Shown here piece after piece: positions 23,237 through 37,100 of a stretch of DNA of 64,000 nt. Location of the stretch: NCBI GenBank assembly GCA_963693305.1, contig OY855906.1, forward strand, positions 21,688,161 through 21,752,160, in the 5' to 3' direction. The notes under the pieces are model-generated. The model did not search any database. It saw only the letters and a program-made list of their open reading frames with translations, and was not told where the DNA came from. Position 1 is the stretch's first letter. Each line of letters opens with the position of its first letter. Made by a program: the position numbers and the translations under genes. This DNA comes from Meandrina meandrites. Taxonomy: Eukaryota > Cnidaria > Anthozoa > Scleractinia > Meandrinidae.

Positions 23237-25840
23237 TCATGAAAATTGCGATTCGGCCGTAAAAATTGATTTTCTCATGATCTGAGCTCGGGGACCGCTT
23301 GTTAGTCGATTTAGGCCGTGAGCACCCAATTTCATGAAAATTGCAATTCGGACTTAAAAATTGATATTCTGATGTTCTGAGCTCGGGGACGACTTGTGCG
23401 TCGATTTGAGCCGTGAGCACCCAATTTCATGAAAATTGCGATTCGGCCGTAAAAATTGATTTTCTCATGATCTGAGCTCGGGGACCGCTTGTTAGTCGAT
23501 TTGGGCCGTGAGCAGCCAATTTCATGAAATTTGCGATTCGGCCGTAAAAATTGATTTTCTCATGATCTGAGCTCGGGGACCGCTTGTGCGTCGATTTGGG
23601 CCGTGAGCACCCAATTTCATGAAAATTGCGTTTCGACCGTAAAAATTGATTTTCTCATGATCTGAGCTCGGGGACCGCTTTGTGAGTCGATTTGGGCCGC
23701 GATAACCCTATTTCATGAGAATTGCGATTCGGCCGTAAAACTTGATTTTCTCATGATCTGAGCTCGGGGAGCGCTTGTGAGTCGATTTGGGCCGTGAGCA
23801 CCCAATTTCATGAAATTTGCGATTCGGCAGTAAAAATTGATTTTCTCATGATCTGAGCTCGGGGACCGCTTGTGCATCGATTTCGGGCGTGAGCACCCAA
23901 TTTCATGAAAATTGCGTTTCGGCCGTAAAAATTGATTTTCTCATGATCTGAGCTCGGGGACCGCTTTGTGAGTCGATTTGGGCCGTGATCACCCAATTTC
24001 ATGAGAATTGCGATTCGGCCGTAAAACTTGATTTTCTCATGATCTGAGCTCGGGGAGCGCTTGTGAGTGGATTTGGGCCGTGAACACCGAATTTCATGAA
24101 ATTTGCGATTCGGCAGTAAAAATTGATTTTCTCATGATCTTAACTCGGGGACCGCTTGTGAGTCGATTTGGGCCGTGAGCACCCAATTTCATCAAAATTG
24201 CGATTCGGCCGTAAAAATTGATTTTCTCATGATCTGAGCTCGGGGACCGCTTTTTGAGTCGATTTTGGCCGTGAGCACCCAATTTCATGAAGATTGCGAT
24301 TCGGCCTTAAAAATTGATATTCTGATGTTCTGAGCTCGGGGACGACTTGTGCGTCGATTTGAGCCGTGAGCACCCAATTTCATGAAAATTGCGATTCGGC
24401 GGTAAAAATTGATTTTCTCATGATCTGAGCTCGGGGACCGCTTGTTAGTCGATTTGGGCCGTGAGCACCCAATTTCATGAAATTTGCGATTCGGCCGTGA
24501 AAATTGATTTTCTCATGGTCTGAGCTCGGGGACCGCTTGTGAGTCGATTTGGGCCGTGAGCACCCAATTTCATGAAAATTGCGACTTGGCCGTAAAAATT
24601 GATTTTCTCATGATCTGAGCTCGGGGACCGCTTGTGAGTCGATTTGGGCCGTGAGCACCCAATTTCATGAAAATTGCGATTTGGCCGTAAAAATTGATTT
24701 TCTCATTATCTGAGCTCGGGGACCGCTTATGAGTCGATTTGGGCCGTGAGCACCCAATTTCATGAAAATTGCGATTCGGCCGTAAAAATTGATTTTCTCA
24801 TGATCTGAGCTCGGGGACCGCTTGTGAGTCGACTTGGGCCGTGAGCAGCCAATTTCATGAAAATTGCGATTTGGCCGTAAAAATTGATTTTCTCATGATC
24901 TTAGCTCGGGGACCGCTTATGAGTCGATTTGGGCCGTGAGCACCCAATTTCATGAAAATTGCGATTCGGCCGTAAAAATTGATTTTCTCATGATCTGAGC
25001 TCGGGGACCGCTTGTGAGTCGACTTGGGCCGTGAGCAGCCAATTTCATGAAAATTGCGATTTGGCCGTAAAAATTGATTTTCTTATAATCTGAGCTCGGG
25101 GAGCGCTTGTGAGTCGATTTGGTCCGTGAGCACCCAATTTCATGAAATTTGCGATTCGGCCGTAAAAATTGATTTTCTCATGATCTGAGCTCGGGGACCG
25201 CTTGTGAGTCGATTTGGGCCGTGAGCACCCAATTTCATGAAAATTGCGATTGGGCCGTAAAAATTGATTTTCTCATGATCTGAGCTCGGGGACCGCTTAT
25301 GAGTCGATTTGGGCCGTGAGCACCCAATTTCATGAAAATTGCGATTCGGCCGTAAAAATTGATTTTCTCATGATCTGAGCTCGGGGACCGCTTGTGAGTC
25401 GACTTGGGCCGTGAGCAGCCAATTTCATGAAAATTGCGATTTGGCCGTAAAAATTGATTTTCTCATGATCTGAGCTCGGGGACCGCTTATGAGTCGATTT
25501 GGGCCGTGAGAACCCAATTTCATGAAAATTGCGATTCGGCCGTAAAAATTGATTTTCTCATGATCTGAGCTCGGGGACCGCTTGTGAGTCGATTTGGTCC
25601 GTGAGCACCCAATTTCATGAAATTTGCGATTCGGCCGTAAAAATTGATTTTCTCATGATCTGACCTCGGGGACCGCTTGTGAGTCGATTTGGGCTGTGAG
25701 CACCCAATTTCATGAAAATTGCGATTCGGCCTTAAAAATTGATATTCTGATGTTCTGAGCTCGGGGACGACTTGTGCGTCGATTTGGGCCGTGAGCACCC
25801 AATTTCATGAAAATTGCGATTCGACCTTAAAAATTTATAT
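23237..25840 (+). repeat. Mixed satellite units
   Basis: The left part continues the copy of 19.05-19.6 kb, with AACCCTATTT near 23,705 as a private change. From 23,808 to 24,600 it follows block L marks (CTTAACTCGG, CATCAAAATTG, GCTTTTTGAG, CATGAAGATTG). After that it resembles 1.9-4.2 kb, with CTTATGAG, GTCGACTTGG, TTATAATCTG and GATTTGGTCC units. It is wholly satellite. Confidence 0.78.
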
Positions 25841-28800
25841 TCTGATGTTTTGAGCTCGGGGACGACTTGTGCGTCGATTTGGGCCGTGAGCACCCAATTT
25901 CATGAAAATTGCGATTCGGCCGTAAAAATTGATTTTCTCATGATCTGAGCTCGGGGACCGCTTTGTGAGTCGATTTGGGCCGTGATCACCCAATTTCATG
26001 AAAATTGCGATTCGGCCGTAAAAACTGATTTTCTTATGATCTGAGCTCGGGGACCGCTTGTGAGTCGATTTGGGCCGTGAGCACCCAATTTCATGAAAAT
26101 TGCGATTCGGCCGTAAAAATTGATTTTCTCATGATCTGAGCTCGGGGACCGCTTGTGCATCGATTTCGGGCGTGAGCACCCAATTTCATGAAAATTGCGT
26201 TTCGGCCGTAAAAATTGATTTTCTCATGATCTGAGCTCGGGGACCGCTTTGTGAGTCGATTTGGGCCGTGATCACCCAATTTCATGAAAATTGCGATTCG
26301 GCCGTAAAAATTGATTTTCTCATGATCTGAGCTCGGGGACCGCTTTGTGAGTCGATTTGGGCCGTGATCACCCAATTTCATGAAAATTGCGATTCGGCCG
26401 TAAAAATTGATTTTCTCATGATCTGAGCTGGGGGACCGCTTGTGAGTCGATTTGGGCCGTAAGCAACCAATTTCATGAAAATTGCGATTCGGCCGTAAAA
26501 ATTGATTTTCTCATGATCTGAGCTCGGGGAACGCTTGTGCGTCGATTTGGGCCGTGAGCACCCAATTTCATAGAAATTGCGATTCGGCCGTAAAAATTGA
26601 TTTTCTCATGATCTGAGCTCGGGGACCTTCTTGTGCGTCGATTTTGGCCGTGAGCACCCAATTTCATGAAAATTGCGATTCGGCCTTAAAAATTGACATT
26701 CTGATGTTCTGTTCTCGGGGACGACTTGTGCGTCGATTTGAGCCGTGAGCACCCAATTTCATGAAAATTGCGATTCGGCCGTAAAAATTGATTTTCTCAT
26801 GATCTGAGCTCGGGGACCGCTTGTTAGTCGATTTGGGCCGTGAGCAGCCAATTTCATGAAATTTGCGATTCGGCCGTAAAAATTGATTTTCTCATGATCT
26901 GAGCTCGGGGACCGCTTGTGCGTCGATTTGGGCCGTGAGCACCCAATTTCATGAAAATTGCGTTTCGACCGTAAAAATTGATTTTCTCATGATCTGAGCT
27001 CGGGGACCGCTTTGTGAGTCGATTTGGGCCGTGATCACCCAATTTCATGAGAATTGCGATTCGGCCGTAAAACTTGATTTTCTCATGATCTGAGCTCGGG
27101 GAGCGCTTGTGAGTGGATTTGGGCCGTGAGCACCGAATTTCATGAAATTTGCGATTCGGCAGTAAAAATTGATTTTCTCATGATCTTAACTCGGGGACCG
27201 CTTGTGCGTCGATTTGGGCCGTGAGCACCCAATTTCATGAAAATTGCGATTCGGCCGTAAAAATTGATTTTCTCATGATCTGAGCTCGGGGACCGCTTTG
27301 TGAGTCGATTTTGGCCGTGAGCACCCAATTTCATGAAAATTGCGATTCGGCCTTAAAAATTGATATTCTGATGTTCTGAGCTCGGGGACGACTTGTGCGT
27401 CGATTTGAGCCGTGAGCACCCAATTTCATGAAAATTGCGATTCGGCGGTAAAAATTGATTTTCTCATGATCTGAGCTCGGGGACCGCTTGTTAGTCGATT
27501 TGGGCCGTGAGCACCCAATTTCATGAAATTTGCGATTCGGCCGTAAAAATTGATTTTCTCATGGTCTGAGCTCGGGGACCGCTTGTGCGTCGATTTGGGG
27601 CGTGAGCAGGCAATTTCATGAAAATTGCGATTCGGCCGTAAAAATTGATTTTCTCATGATCTAAGCTCGGGGACCGCTTGTGCGTCGATTTGGGCCGTGA
27701 TCACCCAATTTGATGAAAATTGCGATTCGGCCGTAAAAATTGATTTTCTCATGATCTGTGCTCGGGGACCGCCTTTGCGTCGATTTGGGCCGTGAGCACC
27801 CAATTTCATGAAAATTGCAATTCGGACTTAAAAATTGATATTCTGATGTTCTGAGCTCGGGGACGACTTGTGCGTCGATTTGAGCCGTGAGCACCCAATT
27901 TCATGAAAATTGCGATTCGGCCGTAAAAATTGATTTTCTCATGATCTGAGCTCGGGGACCGCTTGTTAGTCGATTTGGGCCGTGAGCACCCAATTTCATG
28001 AAATTTGCGATTCGGCCGTAAAAATTGATTTTCTCATGGTCTAAGCTCGGGGACCGCTTGTGAGTCGATTTGGGCCGTGAGCACCCAATTTCATGAAAAT
28101 TGCGATTTGGCCGTAAAAATTGATTTTCTCATGATCTGAGCTCGGGGACCGCTTGTGAGTCGATTTGGGCCGTGAGCACCCAATTTCATGAAAATTGCGA
28201 TTGGGCCGTAAAAATTGATTTTCTCATGATCTGAGCTCGGGGACCGCTTATGAGTCGATTTGGGCCGTGAGCACCCAATTTCATGAAAATTGCGATTCGG
28301 CCGTAAAAATTGATTTTCTCATGATCTGAGCTCGGGGACCGCTTGTGAGTCGATTTGGGCCGTGAGCACCCAATTTCATGAAATTTGCGATTCGGCCGTA
28401 AAAATTGATATTCTCATGATCTGAGCTCGGGGACCGCTTGTGAGTCGACTTGGGCCGTGAGCAGCCAATTTCATGAAAATTGCGATTTGGCCGTAAAAAT
28501 TGATTTTCTCATGATCCGAGCTCGGGGACCCCTTTCTGAGTCGATTTGGGCCGTGAGCACCCAATTTCATGAAAATTGCGATTCGGCCGTAAAAATTGAT
28601 TTTCTCATGATCCGAGCTCGGGGACCCCTTTCTGAGTCGATTTGGGCCGTGAGCACCCAATTTCATGAAAATATCGATTTGGCCGTAAAACTTGATTCTC
28701 TCATGATCTGACCTCGGGGACCGCTTGTGAGTCGATTTGGGCCGTGGGCACCCAATTTCATGAAAATTGCGATTTGGCCGTAAAAATTGATTTTCTCATG

Positions 28801-31800
28801 ATCTGAGCTCGGGGACCGCTTGTGAGTCGATTTGGGCCATGAGCACCCAATTTCATGAAAATTGCGATTCGGGCGTAAAAATTGATTTTCTCATGATCTG
28901 AGCTCGGGGACCGCTTGTGAGTCGATTTGGGCCGTGAGCACCCAATTTCATGAAAATTGCGATTCGGCCGTAAAAATTGATTTTCTCATGATCTGAGCTC
29001 GGGGACCGCTTGTGAGTCGATTTGGGCCGTGAGCACCCAATTTCATGAAATTTCCGATTCGGCCGTAAAAATTGATATTCTCATGATCTGAGCTCGGGGA
29101 CCGCTTGTGAGTCGACTTGGGCCGTGAGCACCCAATTTCATGAAAATTGCGATTTGGCCGTAAAAATTGATTTTCTTATGATCTGAGCTCGGGGAGCGCT
29201 TGTGAGTCGATTTGGTCCGTGAGCACCTAATTTCATGAAATTTGCGATTCGGCCGTAAAAATTGATTTTCTCATGATCTGAGCTCTGGGACCGTTTTTGC
29301 GTAGATTCGGGGCGTGAGCACCCAATTTCATGAAAATTGCGATTCGGCCGTAAAAATAGATTTTCTCATGATCTGAGCTCGGGGACCGCTTGTGAGTCGA
29401 TTTGGGCCGTGAGCACCCAATTTCATGAAAATTGTGATTCGGCCTTAAAAATTGATATTCTGATGTTCTGAGCGCGGGGACGACTTGTGCGTCGATTTGA
29501 GCCGTGAGCACCCAATTTCATGAAAATTGCGATTCGGCCGTAAAAATTGATTTTCTCATGATCTGAGCTGGTGGACCGCTTGTGCGTCGATTTGGGCCGT
29601 GGGCACCCAATTTCATGAAATTTGCGATTTGGCAGTAAAAATTGATTTTCTCATGATCTGAACTAGGGGACCGCTTGTGCGTCGATTTGGGCCGTGAGCA
29701 GCCAATTTCATGAAATCTGCGATTCGGCCGTAAAAATTGAATTTCTCATGATCTTAGCTCGGGGACCGCTTGTGAGTCGATTTGGGCCGCGAGCACCCAA
29801 TTTCATGAAAATTGCGATTCGGCCGTAAAAATTGATTTTCTCATGATCTGAGCTCGGGGACCGCTTGTGAGTCGATTTGGGCCGTGAGCACCCAATTTCA
29901 TGAAAATTGCGATTTGGCCGTAAAAATTGATTTTCTCATGATGTGAGCTCGGGGACCGCTTGTGAGTCGATTTGGGCCGTGAGCACCCAATTTCATGAAA
30001 GTATCGATTCGGCCTTAAAAATTGATTTTCTCATGATCTGAGCTCGGGGACCGCTTGTGAGTCGATTTGGGCCGTGAGCACCCAATTTCATGAAAATTGC
30101 GATTTGGCCGTAAAAATTGATTTTCTCATGATGTGAGCTCGGGGACCGCTTGTGAGTCGATTTGGGCCGTGAGAACCCAATTTCATGAAAATATCGATTC
30201 GGCCTTAAAAATTGATATTCTGATGTTCCGAGCTCGGAGACGACTTGTGCGTCGATTTGAGCCGTAAGCACCCAATTTCATGAAAATTGCGATTCGGCCG
30301 TAAAAATTGATTTTCTCATCATCTAAGCTCGGGGACCGCTTGTGAGTCGATTTGGGCCGTGAGCACCCAATTTCATGAAAATTGCAATTCGGCCTTAAAA
30401 ATAAATATTCTGATGATCTGACCTCGGGAACGACTTGTGCGTCGATTTGGGCTGTGAGCACCCAATTTCATGAAATTTGCATTTCGGCCGTAAAAATTGA
30501 TTTTCTCATGATCTGAGCTCGGGGACCGCTTGTGCGTCGATTTGGGCCGTGAGCTCCCAATTTCATGAAATTTGCGATTCGGCCGTAAAAATTGATATTC
30601 TCATGATCTGAGCTCAAGGACCGCTTGTGAGTCGATTTGGGCCGTGAGCACCCAATTTCATGAAAATTGCGATTCGGCCTTAAAAATTGATATTCTGATG
30701 TTCTGAGCTCGGGGACGACTTGTGCGTCGATTTGAGCCTTGAGCACCCAATTTTCTGAAAATTGCGATTCGGCCGTAAAAATTGATTTTCTCATGATCTC
30801 AGCTCGGGGACCGCTTGTGAGTCTATTTGGGCCGTAAGCACCGAATTTCATGAAAATTGCGATTCGGCCTTAAAAATTGATATTCTGATGTTCTGAGCTC
30901 GGGGACGACTTGTGCGTCGATTTGGGCCGTGAGCACCCAATTTCATGAAAATTACGATACGGCCTTAAAAATTGATATTCTGATGTTTTGAGCTCGGGGA
31001 CGACTTGTGCGTCGATTTGGGCCGTGAGCACCCAATTTCATGAAATTTGCGATTCGGCAGTAAAAATTGATTTTCTCATGATCTGAGCTCGGGGACCGCT
31101 TGTGCATCGATTTCGGGCGTGAGCACCCAATTTCATGAAAATTGCGTTTCGGCCGTAAAAATTGATTTTCTCATAATCTGAGCTCGGGGACCGCTTTGTG
31201 AGTCGATTTGGGCCGTGATCACCCAATTTCATGAAAATTGCGATTCGGCCGTAAAAATTGATTTTCTCATGATCTGAGCTCGGGGAGCGCTTGTGAGTGG
31301 ATTTGGGCCGTGAGCACCGAATTTCATGAAATTTGCGATTCGGCAGTAAAAATTGATTTTCTCATGATCTTAACTCGGGGACCGCTTGTGAGTCGATTTG
31401 GGCCGTGAGCACCCAATTTCATGAAAATTGCGATTCGGCCTTAAAAATTGATATTCTGATGTTCTGAGCTCGGGGACGACTTGTGCGTCGATTTGGGCCG
31501 TGAGCACCCAATTTCATGAAAATTGCGATTCGACCTTAAAAATTGATATTCTGATGTTTTGAGCTCGGGGACGACTTGTGCGTCGATTTGGGCCGTGAGC
31601 ACCCAATTTCATGAAAATTGCGATTCGGCCGTAAAAATTGATTTTCTCATGATCTGAGCTCGGGGACCGCTTGTGCATCGATTTCGGGCGTAAGCACCCA
31701 ATTTCATGAAAATTGCGTTTCGGCCGTAAAAATTGATTTTCTCATGATCTGAGCTCGGGGACCGCTTTGTGAGTCGATTTGGGCCGTGATCACCCAATTT

Positions 31801-32550
31801 CATGAAAATTGCGATTCGGCCGTAAAAATTGATTTTCTCATGATCTGAGCTCGGGGACCGCTTGTGAGTCGATTTGGGCCGTGAGCACCCAATTTCATGA
31901 AAATTGCGATTCGGCCGTAAAAATTGATTTTCTCATGATCTGAGCTCGGGGAACGCTTGTGCGTCGATTTGGGCCGTGAGCACCCAATTTCATAGAAATT
32001 GCGATTCGGCCGTAAAAATTGATTTTCTCATGATCTGAGCTCGGGGACCTTCTTGTGCGTCGATTTTGGCCGTGAGCACCCAATTTCATGAAAATTGCGA
32101 TTCGGCCTTAAAAATTGACATTCTGATGTTCTGAGCTCGGGGACGACTTGTGCGTCGATTTGAGCCGTGAGCACCCAATTTCATGAAAATTGCGATTCGG
32201 CCGTAAAAATTGATTTTCTCATGATCTGAGCTCGGGGACCGCTTGTTAGTCGATTTGGGCCGTGAGCAGCCAATTTCATGAAATTTGCGATTCGGCCGTA
32301 AAAATTGATTTTCTCATGATCTGAGCTCGGGGACCGCTTGTGCGTCGATTTGGGCCGTGATCACCCAATTTCATGAAAATTGCGTTTCGACCGTAAAAAT
32401 TGATTTTCTCATGATCTGAGCTCGGGGACCGCTTTGTGAGTCGATTTGGGCCGTGATCACCCAATTTCATGAGAATTGCGATTCGGCCGTAAAACTTGAT
32501 TTTCTCATGATCTGAGCTCGGGGAGCGCTTGTGAGTGGATTTGGGCCGTG
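25840..32550 (+). repeat. Segmental duplication of about 7 kb, copy 1
   Basis: This stretch contains blocks M, the CAGGC/GATG segment, two 96-bp CCCCTTTCTGAG units, block N and block L in order. It recurs at about 34,115-41,690 with offsets stepping 8,278, 8,183, 9,039 and 9,134 bp as whole units are gained or lost. It also mirrors 4.4-12.3 kb with larger rearrangements. Relative to both other copies it lacks one monomer, the GAGCTCTGGG/GGGGCGTAAGC unit, near 30,510. Divergence is a handful of point changes, for example GCCGTGGGC at 28,743 against GCCGTGAGC at 37,782. At the right end AACACCG (32,551) faces AACACCC (41,685). Confidence 0.87.
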
Positions 32551-34114
32551 AACACCGAATTTCATGAAATTTGCGATTCGGCAGTAAAAATTGATTTTCT
32601 CATGATCTTAACTCGGGGACCGCTTGTGAGTCGATTTGGGCCGTGAGCACCCAATTTCATGAAAATTGCGATTCGGCCGTAAAAATTGATTTTCTCATGA
32701 TCTGAGCTCGGGGACCGCTTTTTGAGTCGATTTTGGCCGTGAGCACCCAATTTCATGAAGATTGCGATTCGGCCTTAAAAATTGATATTCTGATGTTCTG
32801 AGCTCGGGGACGACTTGTGCGTCGATTTGAGCCGTGAGCACCCAATTTCATGAAAATTGCGATTCGGCGGTAAAAATTGATTTTCTCATGATCTGAGCTC
32901 GGGGACCGCTTGTTAGTCGATTTGGGCCGTGAGCACCCAATTTCATGAAATTTGCGATTCGGCCGTGAAAATTGATTTTCTCATGGTCTGAGCTCGGGGA
33001 CCGCTTGTGAGTCGATTTGGGCCGTGAGCACCCAATTTCATGAAAATTGCGATTTGGCCGTAAAAATTGATTTTCTCATGATCTGAGCTCGGGGACCGCT
33101 TGTGAGTCGATTTGGGCCGTGAGCACCCAATTTCATGAAAATTGCGATTTGGCCGTAAAAATTGATTTTCTCATGATCTGAGCTCGGGGACCGCTTATGA
33201 GTCGATTTGGGCCGTGAGCACCCAATTTCATGAAAATTGCGATTCGGCCGTAAAAATTGATTTTCTCATGATCTGAGCTCGGGAACCGCTTGTGAGTCGA
33301 CTTGGGCCGTGAGCAGCCAATTTCATGAAAATTGCGATTTGGCCGTAAAAATTGATTTTCTCATGATCTTAGCTCGGGGACCGCTTATGAGTCGATTTGG
33401 GCCGTGAGCACCCAATTTCATGAAAATTGCGATTCGGCCGTAAAAATTGATTTTCTCATGATCTGAGCTCGGGGACCGCTTGTGAGTCGACTTGGGCCGT
33501 GAGCAGCCAATTTCATGAAAATTGCGATTTGGCCGTAAAAATTGATTTTCTTATAATCTGAGCTCGGGGAGCGCTTGTGAGTCGATTTGGTCCGTGAGCA
33601 CCCAATTTCATGAAATTTGCGATTCGGCCGTAAAAATTGATTTTCTCATGATCTGAGCTCGGGGACCGCTTGTGAGTCGATTTGGGCCGTGAGCACCCAA
33701 TTTCATGAAAATTGCGATTTGGCCGTAAAAATTGATTTTCTCATGATCTGAGCTCGGGGACCGCTTATGAGTCGATTTGGGCCGTGAGCACCCAATTTCA
33801 TGAAAATTGCGATTCGGCCGTAAAAATTGATTTTCTCATGATCTGAGCTCGGGGACCGCTTGTGAGTCGACTTGGGCCGTGAGCAGCCAATTTCATGAAA
33901 ATTGCGATTTGGCCGTAAAAATTGATTTTCTCATGATCTGAGCTCGGGGACCGCTTATGAGTCGATTTGGGCCGTGAGCACCCAATTTCATGAAAATTGC
34001 GATTCGGCCGTAAAAATTGATTTTCTCATGATCTGAGCTCGGGGACCGCTTGTGCGTCGATTTGGGCCGTGAGCACCCAATTTCATGAAATTTGCGATTC
34101 GGCCTTAAAAATTG

Positions 34115-37100
34115 ATATTCTGATGTTTTGAGCTCGGGGACGACTTGTGCGTCGATTTGGGCCGTGAGCACCCAATTTCATGAAAATTGCGATTCGGCCG
34201 TAAAAATTGATTTTCTCATGATCTGAGCTCGGGGACCGCTTTGTGAGTCGATTTGGGCCGTGATCACCCAATTTCATGAAAATTGCGATTCGGCCGTAAA
34301 AATTGATTTTCTCATGATCTGAGCTCGGGGACCGCTTGTGCATCGATTTCGGGCGTGAGCACCCAATTTCATGAAAATTGCGTTTCGGCCGTAAAAATTG
34401 ATTTTCTCATGATCTGAGCTCGGGGACCGCTTTGTGAGTCGATTTGGGCCGTGATCACCCAATTTCATGAAAATTGCGATTCGGCCGTAAAAATTGATTT
34501 TCTCATGATCTGAGCTCGGGGACCGCTTTGTGAGTCGATTTGGGCCGTGATCACCCAATTTCATGAAAATTGCGATTCGGCCGTAAAAATTGATTTTCTC
34601 ATGATCTGAGCTGGGGGACCGCTTGTGAGTCGATTTGGGCCGTGAGCACCCAATTTCATGAAAATTTCGATTCGGCCGTAAAAATTGATTTTCTCATGAT
34701 CTGAGCTCGGGGAACGCTTGTGCGTCGATTTGGGCCGTGAGCACCCAATTTCATAGAAATTGCGATTCGGCCGTAAAAATTGATTTTCTCATGATCTGAG
34801 CTCGGGGACCTTCTTGTGCGTCGATTTTGGCCGTGAGCACCCAATTTCATGAAAATTGCGATTCGGCCTTAAAAATTGACATTCTGATGTTCTGTTCTCG
34901 GGGACGACTTGTGCGTCGATTTGAGCCGTGAGCACCCAATTTCATGAAAATTGCGATTCGGCCGTAAAAATTGATTTTCTCATGATCTGAGCTCGGGGAC
35001 CGCTTGTTAGTCGATTTGGGCCGTGAGCAGCCAATTTCATGAAATTTGCGATTCGGCCGTAAAAATTGATTTTCTCATGATCTGAGCTCGGGGACCGCTT
35101 GTGCGTCGATTTGGGCCGTGAGCACCCAATTTCATGAAAATTGCGTTTCGACCGTAAAAATTGATTTTCTCATGATCTGAGCTCGGGGACCGCTTTGTGA
35201 GTCGATTTGGGCCGTGATCACCCAATTTCATGAGAATTGCGATTCGGCCGTAAAACTTGATTTTCTCATGATCTGAGCTCGGGGAGCGCTTGTGAGTGGA
35301 TTTGGGCCGTGAGCACCGAATTTCATGAAATTTGCGATTCGGCAGTAAAAATTGATTTTCTCATGATCTTAACTCGGGGACCGCTTGTGCGTCGATTTGG
35401 GCCGTGAGCACCCAATTTCATGAAAATTGCGATTCGGCCGTAAAAATTGATTTTCTCATGATCTGAGCTCGGGGACCGCTTTGTGAGTCGATTTTGGCCG
35501 TGAGCACCCAATTTCATGAAAATTACGATTCGGCCTTAAAAATTGATATTCTGATGTTCTGAGCTCGGGGACGACTTGTGCGTCGATTTGAGCCGTGAGC
35601 ACCCAATTTCATGAAAATTGCGATTCGGCGGTAAAAATTGATTTTCTCATGATCTGAGCTCGGGGACCGCTTGTTAGTCGATTTGGGCCGTGAGCACCCA
35701 ATTTCATGAAATTTGCGATTCGGCCGTAAAAATTGATTTTCTCATGGTCTGAGCTCGGGGACCGCTTGTGCGTCGATTTGGGGCGTGAGCAGGCAATTTC
35801 ATGAAAATTGCGATTCGGCCGTAAAAATTGATTTTCTCATGATCTGAGCTCGGGGACCGCTTGTGCGTCGATTTGGGCCGTGATCACCCAATTTGATGAA
35901 AATTGCGATTCGGCCGTAAAAATTGATTTTCTCATGATCTGTGCTCGGGGACCGCCTTTGCGTCGATTTGGGCCGTGAGCACCCAATTTCATGAAAATTG
36001 CAATTCGGACTTAAAAATTGATATTCTGATGTTCTGAGCTCGGGGACGACTTGTGCGTCGATTTGAGCCGTGAGCACCCAATTTCATGAAAATTGCGATT
36101 CGGCCGTAAAAATTGATTTTCTCATGATCTGAGCTCGGGGACCGCTTGTTAGTCGATTTGGGCCGTGAGCACCCAATTTCATGAAATTTGCGATTCGGCC
36201 GTAAAAATTGATTTTCTCATGGTCTAAGCTCGGGGACCGCTTGTGAGTCGATTTGGGCCGTGAGCACCCAATTTCATGAAAATTGCGATTGGGCCGTAAA
36301 AATTGATTTTCTCATGATCTGAGCTCGGGGACCGCTTTGTGAGTCGATTTTGGCCGTGAGCACCCAATTTCATGAAAATTACGATTCGGCCTTAAAAATT
36401 GATATTCTGATGTTCTGAGCTCGGGGACGACTTGTGCGTCGATTTGAGCCGTGAGCACCCAATTTCATGAAAATTGCGATTCGGCGGTAAAAATTGATTT
36501 TCTCATGATCTGAGCTCGGGGACCGCTTGTTAGTCGATTTGGGCCGTGAGCACCCAATTTCATGAAATTTGCGATTCGGCCGTAAAAATTGATTTTCTCA
36601 TGGTCTGAGCTCGGGGACCGCTTGTGCGTCGATTTGGGGCGTGAGCAGGCAATTTCATGAAAATTGCGATTCGGCCGTAAAAATTGATTTTCTCATGATC
36701 TGAGCTCGGGGACCGCTTGTGCGTCGATTTGGGCCGTGATCACCCAATTTGATGAAAATTGCGATTCGGCCGTAAAAATTGATTTTCTCATGATCTGTGC
36801 TCGGGGACCGCCTTTGCGTCGATTTGGGCCGTGAGCACCCAATTTCATGAAAATTGCAATTCGGACTTAAAAATTGATATTCTGATGTTCTGAGCTCGGG
36901 GACGACTTGTGCGTCGATTTGAGCCGTGAGCACCCAATTTCATGAAAATTGCGATTCGGCCGTAAAAATTGATTTTCTCATGATCTGAGCTCGGGGACCG
37001 CTTGTTAGTCGATTTGGGCCGTGAGCACCCAATTTCATGAAATTTGCGATTCGGCCGTAAAAATTGATTTTCTCATGGTCTAAGCTCGGGGACCGCTTGT

